Below, piece by piece: positions 6,561 to 14,095 of a DNA stretch of 18,480 nucleotides. Source of the stretch: an uncultured Methanobrevibacter sp. (GTDB lineage: Archaea; Methanobacteriota; Methanobacteria; Methanobacteriales; Methanobacteriaceae). Made by a program: the position numbers and the translations under genes. The stretch is from assembly GCA_905235495.1 (NCBI GenBank), contig CAJOMK010000016.1, positions 1 to 18,480 of the forward strand, read 5' to 3'. A model generated the notes under the pieces. It saw only the letters and a program-made list of their open reading frames with translations, was not told the origin of the DNA and ran no database searches. Position 1 is the first letter of the stretch. Each line of letters begins with the position of its first letter.

Positions 6561-7784
6561 GTGAAAGTACAATCTGATGTTAACATAGGACTTGTGGGCC
6601 ACGTCGATCACGGAAAAACAACACTTACCAAAGCATTATCTGGTGTATGGACAGATACTCACAGTGAAGAAACAAAAAGAGGTATTTCAATTCGTTTAGG
6701 ATATGCAGATATTGAATTCAGAAAATGTCCTAATTGTGAAGAACCTTTATGTTACACTACTAAAGATGTTTGTGAACATTGTGGAAGTGAAACTGAAGTC
6801 GTTAGAAAAGTATCATTTGTAGATGCTCCAGGACACGAGACTTTAATGGCTACTATGTTATCTGGTGCAGCAATTATGGATGGTGCTGTTTTAGTAATTG
6901 CAGCTAACGAAAAATGTCCACAACCACAAACCAAAGAACACTTGATGGCACTTGATGTTATTGGTGTTAAAGATGTAGTTGTAGTTCAGAATAAAGTAGA
7001 TATTGTTCCTAGAGAAAGAGCTATTGAGAGTTACAATGAAATCAAGGAATTTGTAAAAGGTACTTGTGCAGAAGATGCTCCAATCATTCCAGTATCTGCT
7101 CAACAAGGAGCTAATATTGACATTCTTATTAAGGCTATCAACGACACAATCATTACACCAGAAAAGGAATTGGACAAACCTGCTAGAATGCATGTAGCTA
7201 GATCTTTTGATATTAATAAACCTGGTTCCCATCCTAAGAAAATCAAAGGTGGAGTAATCGGTGGAAGTTTAGTTCAAGGTACTCTTAAATTAGGAGATAT
7301 TATTGAAATTAGGCCCGGAATTAATATTAAAGAAAGCAAACAAAACAAATGGATTAACTTAACTTCTGAAATCATCGGCTTGGAAGCTGGTGGAGAATCA
7401 GTTGAAGAAGTTGGACCTGGTGGTCTTATTGGTGTAGCTACCAAATTAGACCCTGCATTAACCAAAGCGGATTCATTATCTGGTTCTGTTGCTGGTGCTG
7501 AAGGTACATTACCTGATGTCTTACATAGTTTTGATATGAAAACTGAACTATTGGAATGTGTTGTAGGAACTAAAGATGAAAGAAAAGTAGATCCAATTAA
7601 ACTTAAAGAGCCTTTAATGATTAACTGTGGAACAACCACCACTATCGGTGTTGTAACAAAAGTTAAGAAAAATGTCAGCGTTGCATTGAAATTACCTGTA
7701 TGTGCTGATAAGGGTGATAGAGTAGCTTTATCCCGTAGAGTAGGTGCTCGTTGGAGATTGATTGGATTCGGTATAATTCAATAA
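6561..7784 (+). CDS. eif2g: Translation initiation factor aIF2 gamma subunit
   Basis: This 407-residue GTPase is the core of the heterotrimer that delivers Met-tRNAi to the 30S subunit. G1 GHVDHGKTTL is at residues 13-22, G3 DAPGHE at 88-93, G4 NKVD at 144-147 and G5 SAQ at 179-181. The zinc knuckle typical of aIF2-gamma is complete: CPNC at 56-59 and CEHC at 71-74. Domain II carries ARSFDINKPG and GGVIGGSLVQGTLKLGD, and domain III ends RRVGARWRLIGFGII. The start is GTG 6561, with AAAGGTG (6548-6554) as ribosome-binding site. Length is normal. The PIN-domain gene follows after 76 nt. Confidence 0.97.
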   Translation: MKVQSDVNIGLVGHVDHGKTTLTKALSGVWTDTHSEETKRGISIRLGYADIEFRKCPNCEEPLCYTTKDVCEHCGSETEVVRKVSFVDAPGHETLMATMLSGAAIMDGAVLVIAANEKCPQPQTKEHLMALDVIGVKDVVVVQNKVDIVPRERAIESYNEIKEFVKGTCAEDAPIIPVSAQQGANIDILIKAINDTIITPEKELDKPARMHVARSFDINKPGSHPKKIKGGVIGGSLVQGTLKLGDIIEIRPGINIKESKQNKWINLTSEIIGLEAGGESVEEVGPGGLIGVATKLDPALTKADSLSGSVAGAEGTLPDVLHSFDMKTELLECVVGTKDERKVDPIKLKEPLMINCGTTTTIGVVTKVKKNVSVALKLPVCADKGDRVALSRRVGARWRLIGFGIIQ

Positions 7785-7860
7785 TCTTAAGGATAGATGA
7801 TTTTTCATCATTGATTATTGTTGTGCCGTTATTTTAAAAAATTTAGTTAGCTGTGATATC

Positions 7861-8265
7861 ATGGAATCTAAGGACAAAAGAGAGGTATTTATTGATACTA
7901 ACTTTTTCATGATTCCTTTTCAATTCAATATAGATATTCTTGAAGAGTTTAAAAGAATTTTACCTAATTACAAGTTGCTTACAACAAGCTTTGTTCTGGA
8001 TGAACTTAAAGGATTGAAAAACAACAGTAAAGGTAAGGTTAGGCTGGCTGCTGGTTTAGGTTTAAAAATTGCACAATCTGATGAGATTGAAGTTAGAGAT
8101 ATTCCATTGAATGATGGCGAGTCTGTAGATGATGCATTGATAAGAATTTCTAAGGTATTAGCTACAAATGATGCCAATTTGAGAAAAAAGGCCAAGAAGA
8201 AAGGAATTGCATTAGTTATCTTAAGACAAAAGAAGTATCTGGCAGTTGAAGGATATCTGGTTTAA
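7861..8265 (+). CDS. PIN-domain protein, FCF1/UTP24-like (predicted ribonuclease)
   Basis: This is a 134-residue single PIN domain. Candidate metal-binding acidic residues are Asp12 (VFIDTNFFM), Glu48 (FVLDELKGL), Asp90/91 (GESVDDALIR) and Asp104 (LATNDANLRKKAKKKGI), in the usual PIN order. The C-terminal LVILRQKKYLAVEGYLV is typical of the archaeal family related to the rRNA-processing nuclease Fcf1/Utp24. ATG 7861 has GTGAT (7853-7857) just upstream. A homologue occupies the same place, between aIF2-gamma and rpo7, in Methanothermobacter. A role in rRNA processing is inferred from family and neighbours. A toxin role is unlikely because no antitoxin gene is adjacent. Confidence 0.85.
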   Translation: MESKDKREVFIDTNFFMIPFQFNIDILEEFKRILPNYKLLTTSFVLDELKGLKNNSKGKVRLAAGLGLKIAQSDEIEVRDIPLNDGESVDDALIRISKVLATNDANLRKKAKKKGIALVILRQKKYLAVEGYLV

Positions 8266-8406
8266 TGCTTAACTAATTAAATAAATTATGATTAACTTTA
8301 AATATTATTTAAAAGTATATTTTAATTAAAAAAGCATTATTTGCATTAGCATGTGAATTATTTATGCATTGATTAAAATATTCAATTATATTCATATTTC
8401 ATGAAG

Positions 8407-8416
8407 ATTTTATAAA
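8407..8416 (+). promoter_or_regulatory. Possible TATA box of rpo7-spt4
   Basis: The A+T-rich element ATTTTATAAAAAT is about 35-40 bp before the TTG start at 8448, giving a very short leader containing the GAGGGAT ribosome-binding site. Confidence 0.35.
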
Positions 8417-8447
8417 AATAAAATTTACTTAAAAATGAGGGATTATT

Positions 8448-9032
8448 TTGTATTACATAACAACTATTGAGGGAACTGTAAGAATTCCACCTTATAGGTT
8501 TGATGAACCTCTTGAAGATGTAGCTATTGAAACTTTAAATGAAGAATACATCGGTCAACTTGATAAGAACTTAGGTTTAATGGTCGGTGCTTTCAGTATT
8601 GAAGAAATTGGTGAAGGAGTGCTTATTATGGGTGATGGTGCTGCATACCATAATGTAGTGTTTAATGCTATTTTCTTTAAACCTGAACAACAGGAAATTG
8701 TTGAAGGTGAAGTTACTGACATTACTGAATTCGGTGCATTCGTAAAGATTGGACCAATGGAAGGTCTTGTACATGTATCTCAAGTAACTGATGACTATAT
8801 TAATTATGATCCTAGAAATGCATCTCTTATAGGTAATGAAACCAATAAGATCTTAACTGAAGGAGATAGAATCAGAGCAAGAATAGTAACTTTATCTCTT
8901 AAAGGAAAATCCATTAAGGAATCTAAAATTGGTCTTACCATGAGACAACCTAATTTAGGTAAATTTGAATGGATTGAAGCTGAAAAGAATAAGGCAAAAG
9001 AAAATAAAGCTATGGCTAAGGTGGAAGAATAA
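8448..9032 (+). CDS. rpo7: RNA polymerase subunit Rpo7 (RpoE')
   Basis: This 194-residue stalk subunit pairs with Rpo4 and helps promoter opening, elongation and nascent RNA binding. The N-terminal RNP-like domain spans about residues 1-80 (YYITTIEGTVRIPPYRFDE, EEYIGQLDKNLGLMV). The S1 RNA-binding domain starts at about 82 (EIVEGEVTDITEFGAFVKIG, MEGLVHVSQVTDDY). The C-terminus, rich in Lys and Glu, is unusual only in composition. The start is TTG 8448, preceded by GAGGGAT (8437-8443); translation from it gives the expected MYYITTIEGTVRI. Its stop overlaps the spt4 start by one base, implying coupling. Confidence 0.96.
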   Translation: MYYITTIEGTVRIPPYRFDEPLEDVAIETLNEEYIGQLDKNLGLMVGAFSIEEIGEGVLIMGDGAAYHNVVFNAIFFKPEQQEIVEGEVTDITEFGAFVKIGPMEGLVHVSQVTDDYINYDPRNASLIGNETNKILTEGDRIRARIVTLSLKGKSIKESKIGLTMRQPNLGKFEWIEAEKNKAKENKAMAKVEE

Positions 9033-9214
9033 TGGTATTGAAAGCTTGTACTCACTGCAGTTTATTAACTGAAAAGGAACAATGCCCTGAATGCAAAAAC
9101 CCTACTTCTTCTAACTGGAGCGGTCTTTTAATAGTAACTAATCCTGAAGAATCAGAGGTTGCTAGGGAATTAGGAATTACCAAATCTGGAGAATACGCTT
9201 TAAGGGTAAGATAA
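9032..9214 (+). CDS. spt4: Transcription elongation factor Spt4 (RpoE'')
   Basis: This 60-residue zinc protein has CxxC pairs at residues 6/9 (CTHC) and 18/21 (CPEC), then NPTSSNWSGLLIVTNPEESEVA, which is diagnostic for archaeal Spt4. It forms a heterodimer with Spt5 on RNA polymerase and promotes processivity. ATG 9032 overlaps the last base of the rpo7 stop codon. Older annotations call it RNA polymerase subunit E''. It ends the cluster, immediately followed by a composite hairpin element. Confidence 0.96.
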   Translation: MVLKACTHCSLLTEKEQCPECKNPTSSNWSGLLIVTNPEESEVARELGITKSGEYALRVR

Positions 9215-9300
9215 CTCCAAACTTTTAAAAAAAGTTTGATTAAAATATTTTTAATGATTGGGAGTAAATCTCAATTATTTCTTTTCTATTTTTAGTCTAT
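9214..9300 (+). terminator. Composite two-hairpin 3'-end element after spt4 (family copy 1)
   Basis: CAAACTTTT (9218-9226) pairs with AAAAGTTTG (9230-9238) around AAA. The spacer GATTAAAATATTTTT follows, then a second weak hairpin around GGAGTAAATCTC (9261-9272) and a T-rich tail. ACTCC (9214-9218) can also pair with GGAGT (9261-9265). The outer arms, the spacer and GGAGTAA are shared with 18174-18280 after the reductase gene. Confidence 0.7.
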
Positions 9301-9640
9301 TTTAGATTTCTAATTATTTTTTCTATTTTTTAATAATTTTTTCTATTTTATTATTCTATTTTTAAAATCTTTTGCATTTTTTCTTATAAATTTCATTAAT
9401 TTTAACTTATCTTGATTATTTGCTATTTTCAATTAATTATATTAAGGTTATGTTATACATTTTCAATTATTTAATCAAAATATTATTATTTTGATAAAAA
9501 GATATGCAAAATATTATTATTTTGATAAAAAAGTATTTATGAGAGTTTTATTTAATATATTATTGTGTTTTTATACTAAAATCAAAAAATATAAAATATA
9601 GTTTATTTTAAAAATAACTATTTAATTATGGAGGCTTTTT
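9301..9640. other. A+T-rich spacer upstream of the DUF4013 gene
   Basis: No gene was seen. It holds the paired palindromes at 9474-9526 and TATA-like sequence at about 9548-9560 (TTTATTTAATATAT), followed by a leader ending in GGAGG-like ATGGAGG (9628-9634). Confidence 0.5.
9474..9531. promoter_or_regulatory. Tandem palindromes, candidate operator of the DUF4013 gene
   Basis: Copy 1: ATCAAAATA (9474-9482), spacer TTAT, TATTTTGAT (9487-9495). Copy 2: CAAAATA (9507-9513), spacer TTAT, TATTTTG (9518-9524). A 25-bp stretch is identical in both copies (9476-9500 and 9507-9531). Centres are 31 bp apart, about three helical turns, just upstream of a TATA-like sequence. A dimeric regulator could bind both on the same DNA face; this is inference. 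Confidence 0.5.
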
Positions 9641-10452
9641 ATGACTGGATTAATAGATTTATTTAAGGAAGCTTTAGTCTATCCTACAAAGGATTATAAG
9701 GCTTTTTACTGTTTTTTGGAGTAATTTTTCTTGTTGCAAATCTAACCGCAGTTTTAAATTCATGGGGGGTTGAATTCAATACAACAATAATAGAATTACT
9801 CGGAATCGTTTCATTAATTCTTTATTTCGTAACACAAGGTTATCTCTTAAGTGTAAGGGAATCAATTAATTTCAGCGATAATATTCTTGCATTGGATATT
9901 TTTGCAAATCTTGTTGATGGATTAAAATTATTGGTTGTTGAAATCGTTTATTATATCATACCAACAATAATTGTTTTGATTGTCGGATGGCTTTCCGGTA
10001 CCTATTCTGCTGTGTTAAAGATTGTAGAATACATGAGTCAAGATGTAACAAATACAAGTGTTAATGCTACCGCAATGGTAAACACAGTTCTTCAAGAATA
10101 TTGGGCTGCATTTTTCCCTGGACTTTTCATCACCGTTATTGTTGCATTGATCTTATACATCATATTTGATTTATTGTTGGAAATTGGAATGTGCAGATTA
10201 GTTAAATATGACAGTATCAGTGAAGCTATTGATATTAGGGAAGTAATTGGTGACATTCAAGAAATTGGTGTTGAAAGATATATTGGATGGTATATACTTT
10301 TATTAATCATTACAATAGTCTTAGGAATTATTTTAGGGCTCTTCACTGCTATTCCATATGTCGGTGTCTTAATTGGATTCTTAGTTGTAGCTCCATTCAT
10401 TGCTTTATTCGGTGCTAGAGCTTTAGGAAACCTTTATAGTGATGCAGAATAA
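9641..10452 (+). pseudogene. DUF4013-type integral membrane protein, interrupted by a frameshift
   Basis: ATG 9641 follows a GGAGG-type site (9630-9634) and reads MTGLIDLFKEALVYPTKDYK, a typical DUF4013 N-terminus. The frame then stops at TAA 9722. One extra T in the T5 run at 9703-9707 (or the T6 run at 9712-9717) would join it to the frame that reads FFGVIFLVANLTAVLNSW and continues without a stop to 10452, giving about 270 residues. Membrane segments lie near VIFLVANL, LLGIVSLILYF, IIPTIIVLIVGW, ITVIVALILYIIF, IITIVLGIILGLF and LIGFLVVAPFIALF. The function of DUF4013 proteins is unknown; they are common in Methanobrevibacter. A downstream TTG at 9892 has no ribosome-binding site and is not a likely start. 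The cause may be true decay or a base-calling error. The gene seems inserted in an otherwise conserved cluster. Confidence 0.75.
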
Positions 10453-10530
10453 ACAGCTTTTTAAGGCCTATGGCCTTAAGTCTGTCAAAACTTTTACATT
10501 TAGAGTGATGTATTTTCGCTCTTTTTTCTT
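10453..10530 (+). terminator. Double hairpin terminator after the DUF4013 gene
   Basis: TTAAGGCC (10461-10468) pairs perfectly with GGCCTTAA (10472-10479), with outer ACAG/CTGT (10453-10456/10482-10485). A second hairpin, AGAGTGA (10502-10508) with TCGCTCT (10516-10522), is followed directly by TTTTT. Confidence 0.75.
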
Positions 10531-10570
10531 ATTTTTATTAATTTTTCTTTTTTTAACGGATTTTAATGCT

Positions 10571-10586
10571 AAACTTTATATATCTT
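10571..10586 (+). promoter_or_regulatory. Probable BRE/TATA of the dephospho-CoA kinase operon
   Basis: AAACTTTATATATCTT matches an archaeal BRE plus TATA box and would start transcription near 10605, giving a leader of roughly 95 nt. Confidence 0.55.
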
Positions 10587-10698
10587 AAATTAGATAAATA
10601 TTAAAGTATAATAATTATTTTACTATATATTTTATAGCCTTATTTTAAAATATTGATTTAAAATATTATTATTTGGATTTATTGATAGAGGTTAAAAC

Positions 10699-11199
10699 TT
10701 GTTTAAATTAGATGAAAATTTAATTGGTGAATTTAAAAAACCATTAGGTAAATTGTATGTTGAATTTGAAGATGCAATACCTATTATTAAAGATGCTAAT
10801 TTTCTAATCTCTGTTGGTGATCAAACTACTAAAAATCTTGTTGATAATGATTTGATTCCAGATTTAGGAATCATCGACAATCGTATTCAACGTAAAGATC
10901 ATAATCATGATATTATTCGTACAGAAAACATTTTTGAAGCAGACAATCCTGCAGGTACAATCACTGAAAATCTATGGGAAACCATAGAAAAAGCTATTTC
11001 TTTAACTTTAGAGGATAATGAAAATCGTATTATTGTAGTTGAAGGGGAAGAAGATTTTGCAGTTCTTCCATGCTTATTGATTGCACCTGAAGATGCTGTT
11101 ATTTTATATGGTCAACCTAATGAAGGTTTGGTCTTTGTAAATGTTTGCGATGGAAAAGACAAAGCTGCTAAACTTATGACTTATTTTAATAAGGAATAG
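10699..11199 (+). CDS. GTP-dependent dephospho-CoA kinase (DUF359 family)
   Basis: This 166-residue protein belongs to the archaeal family that phosphorylates dephospho-CoA with GTP, the last step of CoA synthesis; it is unrelated to bacterial CoaE. Recognisable parts are the N-terminal FKKPLGKLYVEFEDAIPIIK, the conserved LISVGDQTTKNLVDNDLIPDLGIIDNR region, NPAGTITENLWETIEKAI, and VVEGEEDFAVLPCLLIAPE near the C-terminus. The start is TTG 10699 after GAGGTTA (10688-10694). It precedes rps24e by 74 nt, the order also found in Methanothermobacter, so co-transcription is likely. Confidence 0.9.
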   Translation: MFKLDENLIGEFKKPLGKLYVEFEDAIPIIKDANFLISVGDQTTKNLVDNDLIPDLGIIDNRIQRKDHNHDIIRTENIFEADNPAGTITENLWETIEKAISLTLEDNENRIIVVEGEEDFAVLPCLLIAPEDAVILYGQPNEGLVFVNVCDGKDKAAKLMTYFNKE

Positions 11200-11273
11200 T
11201 TATTATGCTGCTTTGAGATTATTTAATTTATTAATAATAATTAAATTCAAACCCTAAAAGAGAGGTTTTTATA

Positions 11274-11588
11274 ATGGAAATAGAATTTATTGAAAAGAAA
11301 GAAAACGTTTTATTTGATAGAACTGAAGTAAAATTTATTGTTTTATACGTAGGAGAACCAACTCCTAAGCTTTTAGATGTCAAAAGCAAATTAGTTGCTA
11401 TGCTTGACACTAAAAAAGAATTAATCGTTGTAGACAACATTCAACCAGGATACGGTGAACCTAAAGCAACTGGTTACGCTAAAGTATACGGTAGAGAATC
11501 ATCTTTAATTGATGTTGAAAAGCCAAGCATCATTGAAAAGAACAAAGAACCAGAAGCTCCTGCTGAAGAAGATGAAGCGGAAGAATAA
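11274..11588 (+). CDS. rps24e: 30S ribosomal protein S24e
   Basis: This 104-residue protein starts MEIEFIEKKENVLFDRTEVK and shows the family core VKSKLVAMLDTKKELIVVDN and YGEPKATGYAKVYG. The C-terminus is an acidic tail (PAEEDEAEE). ATG 11274 is preceded by AGAGG (11261-11265). AAACC (11249-11253) could pair with GGTTT (11264-11268) and so partly hide this ribosome-binding site. It is followed 27 nt later by rps27ae, the usual archaeal pairing. Confidence 0.96.
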   Translation: MEIEFIEKKENVLFDRTEVKFIVLYVGEPTPKLLDVKSKLVAMLDTKKELIVVDNIQPGYGEPKATGYAKVYGRESSLIDVEKPSIIEKNKEPEAPAEEDEAEE

Positions 11589-11615
11589 TTAGGAAGGATT
11601 TAGGAGGATATTATT

Positions 11616-11774
11616 ATGCCTGATAAAAAAGATTTATACACTGTAGAAGGAGACAAAATCGTAAGGAAGAACCCATTCTGTCCTCGTTGTGGTGAAGGCG
11701 TATTCATGGCTGACCACGGTGACAGATTCGCTTGTGGTAAATGTGGATACACTGAAATGAAAACTAAAGAATAG
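11616..11774 (+). CDS. rps27ae: 30S ribosomal protein S27ae
   Basis: This 52-residue zinc-ribbon protein starts MPDKKDLYTVEGDKIVRKNP and has CxxC at 22/25 (CPRC) and 40/43 (CGKC). It is the archaeal counterpart of the ribosomal half of the eukaryotic ubiquitin-S27a fusion, here without ubiquitin. TAGGAGG (11601-11607) is a strong ribosome-binding site 8 nt before ATG. It is the last gene of the dephospho-CoA kinase-S24e-S27ae group; a T-rich tract follows the stop. Confidence 0.96.
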   Translation: MPDKKDLYTVEGDKIVRKNPFCPRCGEGVFMADHGDRFACGKCGYTEMKTKE

Positions 11775-12542
11775 ATTTATTCTTTTCTTTACTTTTTTAC
11801 TTTTTTTAATTATTTTTATAATTTAAACAATATTTTTATGCTATTTTTAAACTATTTTTACATTTTTTACTTATTTAATGATAATTTCCTATTTTTATTC
11901 AATATTCAAAATTAGGATAAAAGGATATCTAAGGTTAAATCAGACCTAAAAACTTATTAATTATTTATAAATTTAACCAATATTCTGACTTTAAATTCTA
12001 TTTTAATTGCTAAATTGCTTTTATTTTGTAAATTAAACTCATTTTAAAATATTTAATTCTTTGAAAATATTGGTAGAATCTGAAATGGTTATTTACACTA
12101 AAACGAGTCATAAAATAAGTTAGTCATTGATTTCAATTTAAAAATTCTAAAAATAGTATAAAATTTAAAAACGTTAAAAGAATCCAAATAATATTTTGAT
12201 TCTTTGACGTTCAATTTTCTCAAAATAGGAGTTTACTTCAGGTGTAAACCCTTAACAATAATTTAAGTCTTATATTATATAAATTTTATCAATTATCCAA
12301 GGATGGTTTTTAGTTTAATGTTAATTCTGATTTCATTTCGTAATTTTTTTATTTTTCGTAATTACCTACTTAACTATCCTTTTTTTAATCTATTTTAGAT
12401 ATTTATATAAATTATTAAAACTAAAATTTAATAATATATACTACTTTATCTATTTAATAAAATAGCTAAAAATCAATAGATTGATAATTAGATTTATAAA
12501 AATTATTTTTATTACTTATTAAAATTATTCGAGTTGATATGT
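11775..12542. other. 768-bp non-coding spacer with inverted repeats before argH
   Basis: No protein frame of note. Structures seen: GGTTAAAT (11933-11940) with ATTTAACC (11971-11978); a long imperfect hairpin AACGTTAAAAGAATC (12170-12184) with GATTCTTTGACGTT (12198-12211); and GTTTAC (12231-12236) with GTAAAC (12244-12249). The last two lie close together in a slightly G+C-richer patch and could belong to one structured RNA. No known RNA family was recognised. The distal part contains the argH promoter. Confidence 0.5.
12401..12411 (+). promoter_or_regulatory. Possible TATA box of argH
   Basis: ATTTATATAAA fits an archaeal TATA box and would give a leader of roughly 110 nt. A second A+T-rich candidate lies at about 12430-12440. 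Confidence 0.4.
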
Positions 12543-13960
12543 GTGAAAATTAGAACTGGAAGACTTGAAAAGGAAATGACCGATGAAGCTGCAGTATACA
12601 CCTCTTCATTGGAATTTGATAGATTTATCTTTGATGCAGACATTCAAGCAATTACGCTCACACTTCAATGCTTAAGGCACAAGGAATCATTGATGGAGAA
12701 ATAGCAGATAAGATTCTTGAAGCATTGGATAAACTAAGTGATGAAGGCTTTGATGTCCTTGAATTTGACCATTCTGTTGAAGACGTTCATATGGCTGTAG
12801 AAAACTATGTAACAAAGCTTGTAGGTCCTGAAGCAGGATTCATGCATACAGCAAAGTCAAGAAACGATCAAGTTGCAACTGATATAAGATTATTGTTAAG
12901 AGACAGAATAAGTGAAATCCAAATTGGAATCCTTGAGTTCATTGAAGGGATCCTTGAACTTGCTAAAGATCATAAGGAAACAGTCATGATTGGATACACT
13001 CATTTGCAGCATGCTCAACCTGTTACCTTGGCCCATCACTTGATGGCACATGCACAAAGCTTGAAAAGGGATTATCAAAGATTGGATGACACTTATAAAA
13101 GAGTCAATCTAAACCCATTAGGTTCCGCTGCTATGGCAACTACAAGTTTTCCAATTGACCGGGAATTGACAACCCAATTATTAGGCTTTGATGATTATCT
13201 TGAAAACTCTATGGATGGTGTTTCCTCAAGAGACCATATTGCAGAGACTGTATTCGATCTCAGTGCATTATGCACTACATTATCAAAAATTTGTGAAGAG
13301 TTGGTTCTTTGGAGCACTTATGAGTTTGGAATCGTTTCAATGGCTGATGAATACTCATCAACATCTTCAATCATGCCACAAAAGAAAAACCCTGATGTTG
13401 CAGAAGTTGCAAGATCCAAATGTGCTATAGTCAATGGGGAATTAATCACTATTCTAACAATTCTAAAAGCTATTCCATACACTTACAACAGAGATTTGCA
13501 GGAAATAACCCCTCATTTATGGAATGCCTGTGATGTTGCTTATGACACTTTAAAGATAGTCAATCACATGCTTTTGACTGTCACTTTCAATACAGAAAGA
13601 TGCCTTGAGTTGGCAGGTGCTAACTTTGCAACAGCTACAGATTTAGCTGACATTATGGTAAGGGAAAGAAAGATACCATTCAGAACAGCTCATAAGATTG
13701 TAGGAAGAATTGTAAATGAAGCAGTTGCTGAAGGACTTAATCCAAGTGAAATCGATGGTGCATATGTAGACAATGTAGCAGAGGAACTTGGATTTGAAAA
13801 ATTAGGTCTTGATGATGAATTGATTCATAATGCATTGAATCCAATTGAAAATGTTAAGATAAGAAATGTTCCTGGAGGACCTTCTCCTGAAATGGTGCAA
13901 TTGGCTATTGACAATATGAACATATTTTTAGATAATGAATTTGAAAAACAAGGAATCTGA
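12543..13960 (+). pseudogene. argH: argH, argininosuccinate lyase, with a one-base frameshift near the 5' end
   Basis: Argininosuccinate lyase splits argininosuccinate into arginine and fumarate. GTG 12543 begins a typical N-terminus (KIRTGRLEKEMTDEAA, then SSLEFDRFIFDADIQ). At 12647 the frame breaks: CAAGCAATTAC lacks one T relative to CAATGCAATTAC, which would read DIQCNYAHTSML and join the long frame that ends at 13960. Restored length is 472 residues, normal for the family. Downstream motifs are intact: HTAKSRNDQVATD, GYTHLQHAQPVTLAHHL, NPLGSAAMATT and the signature STSSIMPQKKNPD. The ATG at 12668 could start a shortened product, but it has no ribosome-binding site and would lose about 42 conserved residues. 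An assembly error is plausible because the rest of the gene shows no decay. Confidence 0.9.
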
Positions 13961-14032
13961 TTGTTTTTCACTTTTATTTTATTTTTAAATAATTTTATAA
14001 CTATTGTTAAATATTATTATTGGAGTGTTAAA

Positions 14033-14077
14033 TATTGAATTGTTGGCTATTGAATTGTTAGTTATTGAATATTATTG
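14033..14077 (+). repeat. 15-bp tandem repeats in the leader of the KH/PP-loop gene
   Basis: TATTGAATTGTT starts at 14033 and 14048, and a third degenerate copy (TATTGAATATTATTG) starts at 14063, so the period is 15 bp. The array ends about 20 bp before the ATG. Confidence 0.7.
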
Positions 14078-14095
14078 TTTCTAAATGGTGGGAAT

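Noticed and set aside
7274..7642. 122-codon minus-strand frame within the aIF2-gamma gene
   Set aside because: The overlapping plus-strand gene is unmistakable; the antisense product looks random.
7861..8265. VapC-type toxin of a toxin-antitoxin pair
   Set aside because: No small antitoxin gene is adjacent, and the location in an informational cluster and the C-terminus fit the FCF1-like family better.
12639..12660. Programmed ribosomal frameshift in argH
   Set aside because: No X-XXY-YYZ slippery sequence or downstream pseudoknot was seen; a plain missing T restores the family sequence.
13188..13430. 80-codon frame overlapping argH
   Set aside because: It lies in another frame of a well conserved argH segment that contains the SSIMPQKKNP signature.
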